Shown: positions 49,336-60,300 of the stretch, in pieces
Position numbering within the stretch: the stretch's first letter is position 1
How the letters are laid out: each line of letters begins with the position of its first letter
From: Brachionus plicatilis
Lineage: Eukaryota > Rotifera > Eurotatoria > Ploima > Brachionidae
Direction of reading: 5' to 3'
Assembly: GCA_010279815.1 (NCBI GenBank)
Contig: QEOQ01000303.1
Location: forward strand, 161,140 to 225,139
DNA length: 64,000 bases
Program-made: the position numbers and the translations under genes
The notes under the pieces: generated by a model
Database searches by the model: none
What the model saw: only the letters and a program-made list of their open reading frames with translations
What the model was told of the DNA's origin: nothing

Positions 49336-52300
49336 ATGTCAAAAATTGATTCTAAACCAGATGAAGAACTAAACCAATGCCCATCGAGTAATTCGGCTGG
49401 ACAGAACAAAATAACTTTTGACCAAATCGCGTCTGTACTTTTGAAACAAAATTTTATCCTAACGGCCCTTGAATTTCATACAGAATTAGCCGAGTCCGGA
49501 CGAGAATTACCAAGACTTCGAGATTATTTTTCAAACCCAGCTAATTTTGAGCAGTCACAAAATCAGGCAGTCACCACAGGAAGCATTAGTAGTTCGGGAT
49601 TTTTCCCACTGCATAAGGCATCAAGCATACAAACTTTTGACTCTCTTGATTTGACCAGATATTCAGATGATAATGACCAAAACAAATATTCAGATGACAA
49701 AATAGCTGTATTAGAATTTGAATTACGAAAGGCTAAAGAAACTATCAGTCAACTTAGGGCCACATTAACAATTGCCACAGGTTTACACAATTATAAAATA
49801 ATTTTTTTTAAAATTAATAGTTCTTTTCCAAATAAAAAGAAAATCAAGGCAGCAGTTTTACTTCCAAGTCGTTTTTGAACGCGAATTCAGTGGAAAAAAA
49901 TGAGAAAATTTATACACAAATAGGGGAACCCTTTACTAGAAATAAAAGTTTGAATAAAGAAATCATTTTTGATATAGAAGTCGAAAATAATGACAAAATT
50001 GAAGAAAACGAGCTTAAAAATTCTGTGAACGATTTAAACAAACCAGATTTGTCAAAACCATTGATGCCTCATGACAAAAATGCAATTAACTTTTTGGTCA
50101 ATGAATATCTACTACAAAATGACTATAAAATGACATCGGTCACATTTGCCGAAGAAAATGAATCACAAGATTTAGAAGATTGGGACGTTGTTGGCCTCAA
50201 TCGAGCTAAACCTCCAAATCTGTGCCAACTTTATAGATTTTATATCAACAAAAGCAAACTGAAAAAAAACTCTGAGCCAAAAATGACAAAAAATGACCAA
50301 ACTGAAAATTTTTCCCAGACAGAATCTGTACTTATTGAGGCTAAATCGACAAATACTGATTTTCAAATGGAGGATTTTGGTTGCCAATGCAATTTTGACA
50401 AGGAAACGTTTGACACCCAAAAGATTCAAATCAAAACTCTGCTAGAAAAACAAGAACTTTTGCTCAAATCAATTTCAAAATTTGAGTCAGATATAATTTA
50501 TTTGAACACTGAGAGAGAGGCCCATCTGAGAAAAATTGACATGCTTACAGTTAATTTGGAAAAGTCGAAAAAAATGATCGAAAATTCGGCCGAAAACGGG
50601 AGCCATGAGGAAAATACCATTTCTCTTGAGTCAAATTTAAGTGAACTTTCGGAAAGAAAAATACCTGTTGTTTTCAAAGAAATTCTAAACAGATACTCTA
50701 GCTTGCCAATTAATGAATCAAATCAATGTATTGTGGATGAATTGTCAAATTTAAGACCAGATGCAAATTTTCTACTCTCACTTTTATTTGACTCATTACC
50801 AAAAATTGTCCAAATGGTGTCCACCGAAAACCGTCTGAGCCTTTTGCCATTAATTTTGACCAGCTCTATTGTAAAGCAGGAACAAATATCAAGATTAAAT
50901 ATCAAAAAAGACCAAAATTTAATTGAACTTCTGTTCAATTTGATTGAAAGACCTGACAGTCAGCAAAGAGCCATGATTCTTAACACTTGCATACAATATA
51001 CCAAGTACACTGGTCCTATTTACGTGAACAATTTCCTTTTGCCTCAATTTTGGGAGCAATTGAGTGAAAAAATGGAAGAAAAACGCATCATGGTGGCCGA
51101 AGCTTGTGCCATTTTGGCACCTTATATCTACAACGACATCCGTAGTAGCCTAATGTTCAGTATCTTGAAACAATTGATTGAGCATGAAGGTGTCGAATCA
51201 GTTAGGGTTAGTGCGATCAAAAGTCTAGGGATATTGATTAATTATATTTCAGATGAACAAAAATTTCAACAATGCATTGAAATCCTTGATATGTGTGTGA
51301 CAGATTCAAGTGATTTGGTATTCGACCAAGTGGAGGAAATCTTTATGCCTAGCATGAGTTTATGGTCTATAAGTATAAACAAGTTTTCCAATGTTTTAAT
51401 TACACATTTGATTGAAAAAGTCGAGTTTTATTTACAGAATAGCAAAAACTTGTGTAGAAAAAATGAAGATAATAAAAATTATGAAAAATATGCACTAAAT
51501 TATATGAAGCTTTTGAATTTGAATATTCAATTTATATTCGCATTTGTGTTGATTCACTTTAGAAATTCCGAGCAAGTGGAAGATGCGGAGTTTTTGAACA
51601 AAAAACTACCAATATTAAATTCATACTTTCATTCCTTAAAAGAAAAATTAGATATTAAATTAAACCAGTATGAAATTGATTCGATTTTGGAAGATTATTT
51701 GAGTTTAACCACTCGATATTTAACATTAATCGAATCGGATTCATGGTCGTCTATTGAGCTGTCTGATGCTTTTGAATGGATAACTGATAGTTTTGTGAGA
51801 AAATTGATTCAAATCAGTGCTCAAGTTGATGCCAAAGACGAGCTATGCCCCTATTTGGTTAAAATTTTTAGAAATTTCACTCTTTTGTTTTCCATCGATT
51901 TTGAACTCATCAAATCAAAAGTAATTTTTTATTAATTTTATTTTGACTAAAAAAGAAAAAAATAACAAAATTATCTTATAAAAAATTTCCGATAAGAGCT
52001 AATATTTATAGTAAATGATAATTTTTTTTCTTTAACTTTTGAAAAAAAAAGTTCCTAGAACCGTAGCTTTTAAATTACATTGAAAACACGTCTCAGATTG
52101 ATATTGTTAGTTTTATAAGATAAATAATTTTTTCAAAAAAAAATTTAATTTTTAAAGACTAGTGTATTGCCAATAATAAGCTATATTTCTATTAAAAAAA
52201 TAATTAACGACTCAGAAATTTTTCCCACTATTTCTTTATAGGACAATTTATTTCATTAATTAAAAAAAATACAATTTTTAAACAAAAGAAAAAGTTATAT

Positions 52301-54756
52301 TTAAATAAAATAAAACAGTTAAATGAATTTTATTTTGAATAATCAATATTTAATTTAAAATAAATAATTAGAGATCAGAAAAAAATCTTTTTTTAAAAAA
52401 AATATCTGATTAACTAGCTGTGAAATACGATCAGGTTCTACCAAAAATTAATCGGTAAGAATTTACAATAAATAAGATCTTTAGAAATTTCTAACTGTTT
52501 GTTGCTTCAAATCAAGAAACATCTAAACGAGAAATATTCAAGTAGAAAATTAAAAATATTAAAGATAAATTTTTAGAAAAAATTAAACATCTAGAAAACC
52601 ATTATATTTTAATTATTAAAAAGGGTTAGCTATATATTTAATATTTTATTTATGTGGCATACCATTAATTAATAATTTATTTATTTCAATATCTTTAGGG
52701 AAAAGTCCAGGCACCTTAGAATAAATCTAAGATTAAATGAAGCTTACAATAAATTCATGAAAAACATGTTCTTTTATTTAATCTAAATTTTCAAAATAAG
52801 CATTAGATGACATTAATAATTATAAAAAATAAAAATGAATAAAATTTCTTAAAAGGTTTCACCAATTTTTGAAAAATTACTAAACATCCCAGATTCAGAA
52901 TTGGATTTAAGCAACTCAAGCGTATTTGGTAATATTAAGAATGATTTTAAAATAAAAATTACTAAATTTTTTAAGATCAAACTTCATCTAGTAAATTATC
53001 TCTTTTGTACAAATCAACTTTACCAGTCTATTTCGTGGGAATTTTATCAACAATAGTTGATATAGAATTATATGGATGGTTTGATCTAAGTTCAAATATG
53101 TTTAATGATCAAGAAGACATGAAGACTTTAAAATCAGAAACTTCACCTTCTGGAAAGTCTCATGAAAAAGTTATCTGTTCGTCTGATTCTAAGCCAAATT
53201 TCAAAAAATCAGACCCAGCAATCGAAGATCAAACGCCTCTACAAAAACGAATAGACAATATGAATATTTATTTAAAAAATGTATTTTTTGCTTTGTCTCT
53301 AAACCAGGGCAATCTAGATGCAGTAATTTCCATTTATGAGCTAATGAAGTAAAAAAATACAAAATATTAAAAGAAAAATATATTTTTTTTACTAAAGATT
53401 AAAATCAAAATCTGCCGATTATGTTATTCAAATGCTATTATCGACTTTGTGGGATGGAATTGTTCACATTTCACTTTATGTCCGGTGCAATACTGCTAAA
53501 TTATTTGAAGTAAATTAAAAAATTAAATAATAATAAAATTTAAAAAAAAAATTTTCAGATTTTGGTTACTGACTGCAATGAATATTTGCTTTCGACTCGT
53601 ATTCTACCAGCTTTAATCACATTAGCCAACGATTCTGATAAGTAAAGCGAAAATCAAATTTTAAAAAAATATTATTTAAATTTTTTAAGAATGGTTCGTT
53701 GTTCGTCCATTTCACCTTTAACAAGCATCATTGAAAATTGTGAAAATAAGGAAATATTGGAACGAGTGTACACTCAATTGCAATTTTTTTTGAGTGATCC
53801 TATTCTTAAAGACGAGTTTGTGCTTCAGATTGAACTTCTCAAAACATTTAGACGAATATCAACCAAAGTGAACTCAAAATTTCGCGAAGAATGTAAGTAA
53901 AAATTATTTGTTTTTTTTTCAATTTTTATCAGTTTAAATAAAAAATTTTTTTTTTCAAGTTATTCTCCCATATCTGACCATATTGTCTATGAACGTCAAA
54001 AACATGATAATTGAAAACGATTATGAATTCAGCTTGTCAGAAATAAAAGCAGCTTTTTTTTCATTTTCATTACTGAGCACTGTCTCAGCTTCATCTTCCA
54101 ATTCATCCATATCATCCCATTCAAGCCACAAAGACAATTCAATTCATTTTCAAAGTCAACAATATGACATCATAAAAATTTGTGTTCTTTTATTTGATAC
54201 TTATAAATCGATGTGTTTTTTATCTGGAGAAGATAAAAATTCCCTACCAATTAGCCGTCAATCAGCTCGAGAGTCACTTCTCCCTGGTCTAAGTTGTCTA
54301 AAAGAAATATTCCACGACTCAATAATAATTCATTCTGGATCATCGGGTCAAAATGATTATGTTAAATCTTTGGATGCCATGATTCACAAAATAGAAGCAG
54401 AAATGAACGAAAATTCAAGTGAAAATTCTTCACCGAATTCAAAAAACTCGCAACTCTCTCCTTCGCTAACTTTAAAAGAAATCAATTCCGAAATTAAAAC
54501 TCCGGTAAAAGTTTCAGCTGGTTCGTTGATCGGAGATATTGTGAATAAAGGTACAAGTGCTTTGTCATCTTCGTCAGCTTCATCAGCATCATCAGCCAGT
54601 ACAGTTACATCTATGAATCTAAATCCAGTGACTGAAACACCCAACCCAAATGCAAATTTTAAATCATTTGTTTTCAAGGGTTTCAATAATTTTAAAGATC
54701 AATCTAAAGATAAACTGAGCAACTTTTTGATAACTAATAAAAATTTAAAAAAATAA
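49336..54756 (+). CDS. RELCH: RELCH (LisH / coiled-coil / HEAT protein, KIAA1468 type)
   Basis: Eight exons, 49336-49780, 49849-51920, 52856-52928, 52976-53348, 53398-53509, 53559-53641, 53690-53892 and 53960-54756, give 1385 aa (human about 1216). RELCH is a RAB11 effector that tethers recycling endosomes to the trans-Golgi network and helps cholesterol transfer through OSBP. The LisH motif (about 27-60) reads QNFILTALEFHTELAESGRE then LPRLRDYFSNPANFEQ, nearly as in human. IQTFDSLDLTRYSDD and KIAVLEFELRKAKETISQLR follow. A second LisH-like stretch (INFLVNEYLLQNDYKMTSVT, about 228-250) precedes a coiled coil, then HEAT repeats (LLFNLIERPDSQQRAMILN; EKRIMVAEACAILAPY; VSAIKSLGILINYISDEQ). The Ser-rich tail is lineage-specific. 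Intron 2 is 935 bp, the rest 47-68 bp. An ATAGAATTCAG acceptor-like motif abuts ATG. Confidence 0.95.
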
Positions 54757-54771
54757 AGATCTATGCACGCA

Positions 54772-54777
54772 AATAAA
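54772..54777 (+). promoter_or_regulatory. Probable polyadenylation signal of RELCH
   Basis: AATAAA 15 bp after the stop codon at 54756; an earlier AATAAA overlaps the stop itself. Confidence 0.4.
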
Positions 54778-55411
54778 TGTAAATGGGTAAAAAAGGATCA
54801 ATTGAAGTTGAATATTGTATAGTCAGATTTTATGAACTGTTTTTTTAAATATGTATTAAATAATTATTTGATTTTTTGAAAACATTTTTTTTATTATTTT
54901 TTAAATTTTTTTCAAAATTAAAATAAATTAAAAATTCGTAATTAAATTGAATTAAAAATTTTCAATTTTTATTTTTATTTAAAATATTTCTTTTTTACTT
55001 TTTTAGAAATCATTTAAACTTTGTCTTGTTATATTTTAATTTTGAAAGCTTTATTTTTACATCACCTATAAGGTATTCATTGAAAATAAACAAATAAATA
55101 TCATTTTGTTGATTTTATTTGAAAAATAAAATCGAATTTACCAGGCTTACCATAAAAAAGATGAAAATCTATGGTTCAGAAAGCCATTTGAACGCGGAAA
55201 TAATCAATTTTTATTTAATAGAAAGGTGAATAATTAAATGGTCAGGATTTTTTATATTATTGATCACTAAAAAAAAATAATAAAAAAAACAGTATAAAAT
55301 AATTTTTTGGTCAGTATTGATTAAAATTTTTATCAGTAAAAAATAAAAAAATTAAATCAAATGAGATAATCATATGATTTTGAACTAAATTAAAAAAACA
55401 TATGGTCAGAA

Positions 55412-55503
55412 TCAATGATGCTTTTTTGATTTAGTTGGTCTACCATGCTTTGTTATTTTTCCAATTGGAGCTTGTTTTGCCTCAGCTGTAGACTTCACAT
55501 GTA
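55412..55503 (-). pseudogene. Possible transposon protein tail
   Basis: A minus-strand frame reads VKSTAEAKQAPIGKI then TKHGRPTKSKKHH and a TGA stop at 55412-55414. Basic C-termini with a GRP(K/T)K motif are common in DNA-transposon proteins and AT-hook proteins. It is less AT-rich than its flanks and sits 15 bp outside the inverted-repeat element, so it may be left over from a larger element. Weak call. Confidence 0.3.
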
Positions 55504-55517
55504 CCAAAAAAAAAAGC

Positions 55518-56403
55518 TTGTTTTTTCTTGTTAAAAATTAAGTGATTTAATTTTAAATCACAAAGGCCGGAAGTTTTTGTTACTTTTTTTCTTTGTTTAT
55601 TTTTCGATAAATTTAATATTTTTTTCAATCAACTTTTAAATAAAAATATTTTGTTTCAAAAATCAATTTCTTTTATTATTTTTTTATTTAAAGTTGATTG
55701 AAAAAATATATTAAAAAATATTAAATTTATCGAAAAATAAACAAAGAAAAGATGTAACAAAAAGTGTTCAACAAAGCAGTTTGGTTTCTGAGTGTTCTTG
55801 AGTGTTAATCGTAATTAATTTTTGAGATATACTTTGATTCTTTCCCAAATTTCCTTTCAATGACCACTAATACTATAATTAAATTTCTTAGGATTTTAGC
55901 CCAATTTTACAATTAAATTTTTTCAAAAAAATAAATATTTCTGCTAATTGTTAATATTTTGTGGCAACTTGTTTTGTAAAAAATTAAAATAAAAGAAATA
56001 AAAAACTTTCTCTTTTTTAACGTTTTTATTTTTCTTTCCGATTTTTTAATTCAAAAAATGTTTTTTACGTAATTTTACATAAAATTTGGAAAATTATTTA
56101 ATTGATGCTTGAAAAGTCAAATTAATTTTTTTTCAGATTTTTTTGGAAATTTCTTTTAAAAAACGTAAAAAATGATCTTTGTGGCCCTTTTTGGTTATAT
56201 CATTTTTTACATAAAATTACTTTTGTAAAATTACGTAATTTTTCGGAAAATATCGTTAATAATTTTATTATTTTAATATTTTTATTTAAAAATTGATTGA
56301 AAAAAAATATCAAAAAATACTAAATTAATTGAAAAATAAACAAAGACTTCCGGCCTTTGTGATTTAAAATTAAATCATTTAATTTTTAACACGAAAAAAC
56401 AAG
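55518..56403. mobile_element. 886-bp element with long terminal inverted repeats
   Basis: The outermost 57 bp (55518-55574 and 56347-56403) are near-identical in inverted orientation, including TTTAAATCACAAAGGCCGGA. Similarity continues inward to about 55660 and 56265 (TTTGTTTATTTTTC.AT.AATTTA.TATTTTT, TCAATCAA.TTTTAAATAAAA). Another inverted copy of the inner block lies at 55690-55750, and ACGTAATTTTAC is repeated in both orientations near 56068 and 56227. No transposase is visible. This fits a non-autonomous foldback-type DNA element with nested palindromes. Confidence 0.78.
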
Positions 56404-57302
56404 TTTTTTTTAAATTATTTATTTGTTTCAAAATTTTGTATTTTGTATTTAATTTAGTATTTTATTTTTGTTCTTAAATTTAAAAATAAAAGTTTGACTT
56501 TTGGCCAACTCTGTTTAAAAGTAATTTCAAAAAATTTTAGAAAAATTTTCTTAAGAGTTTTTCAAATAACATGGGATGCGAGTCAATAATTTTTTAATTG
56601 GAATCGGAAGACACAAAAATTCAATATTTTTCATTTATTTTTACTTTATTTTTATTTATTTAAGTTTAAGTAACTTTTAAATTCTAATAATAAAGATCGA
56701 AACAAATTTTTAAAAATACTAATCAAGACCAAAAAAAAAGAAATATAAAATGATAAATAATAGACATAGAACATAAATAATATAGCTTTTTGTTTTAATA
56801 ATGAAAAAATGCCATCACTAAACGCATTATCCATTGGTCTACCAGCCCAACATTTTTTTAAAAGTCCACGCTAATATAAAATTCGTTACAAATTTTTTAA
56901 ATAATCAAAAAGAATACAAAAAAATATACACCGTTAAACGTAAAATAACGATTGAATTGATCCAATTAATATCGAAACTACTAATTAATTCGGCTAACAC
57001 AACTGCGTGGTTTACTAAACAAAATTTACACAAAACACTTTTGGTCATTAACAAGCTCGTCTACGCACACACTTAACTAAACAAACTAAAACAGGACTAA
57101 GAAGGCTTACGTAAATTTTAGTTTTAGTTTAATAATTTTATTATTTAATAATATCGACAAAAAATAAAGATCACCTCTCCACGACCAAAAAACTATTTTT
57201 AACGAAAAAAAAAAATAAAATAAAAATGATACAAAAACAAAAATTTTTTTAGTTCAATAAGGTAACGATTAACGCACTGATTGATTATGATTCACGAATG
57301 GT

Positions 57303-60300
57303 TTATTTTCTTATGTAATTATTAAAATTATTGTTATTACTATTGCTATTGTTTAACGAGTTTGTCGAGTTTCCGTTTGGATTAATGGGTATCATTTGGC
57401 CAAGACCCAATTGAGAATTGGCCGAATGATGGCTGTTATTTGAATGAGAATGTTGGCTACTCGATCTGTTCAAGTTAGACGAAGACAGCGACGAATTGTA
57501 CGAGGACGAATGGTGCGAAGATGACATGTAATTATTGTTTTGATTACTGTTTGTATAATTTGAGCTAAGCAGCTCGAGCTCGACCATCAATGGTAAATGG
57601 TCGGATGGTACATGTGGATGCGGGAATCCGACGATTTTGTTCGCTTTTATCCACTCCGTGTCCATGGGACCTAAAAGTCCCACAGTTCGCATCAAATTAC
57701 GCGAATAGAATATATAGTCGATCATGCCTTTGAAGTCATATCTTAAAAAAATTGTTTTTATTTAAGAGATAAAATAATTTTTTTGACATATTATATCAAA
57801 AATTAAAAAAAATTTGAATTTTAAATTAAAATAAAGTTTCCAATTTTTATGTCTTTTTAATTTCATATTCAAAAAATTTTTGACAAATTTGTTTGCCACA
57901 CAAAAATTGTCATCATTTAAAGTCAAAATCGATTTTATGGGCAAATGCAATTAAAAAAAATTTCTTAAATTAAAATAGATTTTCTTTGAGCTTTTTAGCC
58001 TCCGCTTTGTGAACATAAATTTCACTGACCTGATCACTTATTAACTTATTAATTAAAAAATAATAAAAAATATTTCAAGCATAAAAATTTTATTATTTTA
58101 TTTATTTATTTATAAAATTTTCTCTACAGCTTTTTCTATCGAGAATCTTAACTCTTATTTTGACCTAAGAATTTAAACAGGATTTCTGTTTTCAGTACTT
58201 TTCTATGTGTTATGTGCAAGGAGCTACTATAGGTGACCTCCTAGTAGGTCACCTCCGCAAGCTAGTCTTGCTGTAGCTTATATATATTATTATTATTATT
58301 ATTCTAATTAGATCTCATTTTGAGTATGCTGTTCCAATGTGGTCTTCATATCTTCAAAGATTTATAAAAATGTAGGATCTATTCGAACAACATACTACCA
58401 AAATTTTTCAGCATTCAACACTTGTTAAACAATCAAATAACATACTGAAGTTTTGTTATAAAAAAATTATTAAGTTTATGTCAATTTGAGTAAATATTTA
58501 GAAAAAATTTAATTTAATTTTTTTATCACTTCATTTTGCTGGTTTTTTTAACCACCACGCTTGGCTTTGTTTACGAAATCATTAGACTCTTGTAAGTATC
58601 ATATTGTCAACAAATGACCACACATTTTAAACTAAAAAGATATCTACAATTACTATGACGATCTTTAAGGTCAGTTTTTTAATCTCCACTCTGTATTTGA
58701 AAAGGAAGGAATACTCATTTTTTTGTTCGGAAAATTCCTATTTTTAGGAATAATTTTTGGAAAATTGTTTGCAGTTGTTATGGGAAGATGCAGAAAAATT
58801 TTGCTACAATCTTAAAAAGTTTATCGGCATGCTAAAACAACAATTTCTCCAATCTAGAGCTACTAGGAGTTTTAAAAATCTAAAGTATGAAAATCGATTT
58901 GGGTCTTAAAACCATTCTAGCAAAGAAGGCCTTAAAGAGTAGACATTTTACATTAATAAAATTGATCATGCTATTATTTCTGGTAAAGACCAACCACATT
59001 TTCGGATAGATGTGCAAGTCCTGCACATTTCATTTGTCTTGTGCAAATCATCCATACCAAATCAAAATAGTAATCAAGAATTGTTCTCAGAGATATAGTT
59101 TTGTTACAAATCGAGTTTTTGATGACTGAGGCATTGTGAATTTTGGGCCTAAAAATTTAAAAAACTTATTTTCAAAGCTTGTTTTGCAAAATTTATCAGT
59201 TCAGTTCATGCAATCATCGTACCATCCAAATTAAGTCTTAAAAGCAACTCTACAATTTAATTTTAATGATTTGTAAATCCATATAGTTATAAAATATATT
59301 ATTGTTTTTTCCTAAGACGGTTAATTTTCTTGAATCTATTCTAATATATCATAATCAATTATAAAGAGTATCCAAGAATATTGTTCCATTAAATTTAATT
59401 AAAAAATTAGCATGGAAAAATTTTTTGAACTTAAAAACTTCGGACTCCTAGAGTGATAATCCAATAGAATGTGATAAATGTAAAATATTTTGTAAAAATG
59501 CTAAGGCATTGTATTAGATTTTTGATTATTTTCAATCACTCACATATTTATTTGCACTTGTAATAATATTAATTAACTTTATTTGATTTTTTATCTAAAC
59601 AAAAGTATACATGTTGGTCACATATTTGCAGCAGTGGACAGTTCAAAGCTTGTAACTTTTCTAAAATGTATTTGTCATTTGTTCTTTTTGGAAATTATTT
59701 AAACTCTAACACTATTTAGAAATTTTTCTAACAATGGTGAAAGGAGTTAAATTACTCAAAGCCATTTAAAAAATATATTAAATAAAATATCAAAAAAAAA
59801 CTAGATTAATGGCAATCTGACAAAAAAACTGGGAAGAACTTTTACAAAATTGAAGAATCTTAGGTGATTTGATATAAATACAAAAATAGAAAAATTTTTT
59901 AAATTTTGTAATTATTATGTTTTCTTTGATAATTTACTTTACTTTAAAATTAAGTGATCTCGCTTATCTTTTTTAACGATAAAATTTAAAATCCTAGATT
60001 TTTTAATTTACATAATTAAAAAAAATCATTTAAAAATATCCGATAAACAGACAAATAAAAAAAATACTTACGTATAATTAGTGTAAGGCATGAGATCCTT
60101 TTCATAAGCGCAATCAAATCTTAAATTGTGCGACAATTCAGATGGCTTATCTGACGTATTGATCTTTTGTAGACATGTTTCGTATCCCAAGTCTTTGAAA
60201 TCAATGTGATTTGCCAAAATTCTGCCAGTTCTGAGATATTCAATGACACCTGAATCGGGCAACGAATTCAAATCAGCGCATATCAGAACCGGAATAGTAC

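Larger units (their letters stand above)
54757..57302. other. Intergenic region between RELCH and CNOT6
   Basis: Convergent 3' ends. It contains the long inverted-repeat element at 55518-56403 and a possible transposase-tail fragment at 55412-55503 (listed separately). 56830-57300 may include CNOT6 3' UTR. The rest is AT-rich with no supported gene. Confidence 0.45.
57742..60071 (-). other. Large intron 3 of CNOT6
   Basis: GTAAGT donor at 60071 and TTTTAAG acceptor at 57742. It holds the palindrome at 58231-58254 and the LINE relic at 58301-58489. 58500-59300 is somewhat less AT-rich than average and may be further degraded LINE sequence, but no clean frame remains. Confidence 0.7.

Noticed and set aside
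58740..59260. Possible continuation of the CNOT6-intron LINE (phrases such as FVTNRVFDD)
   Set aside because: It needs several frame changes, and the matches are too short to separate from chance.
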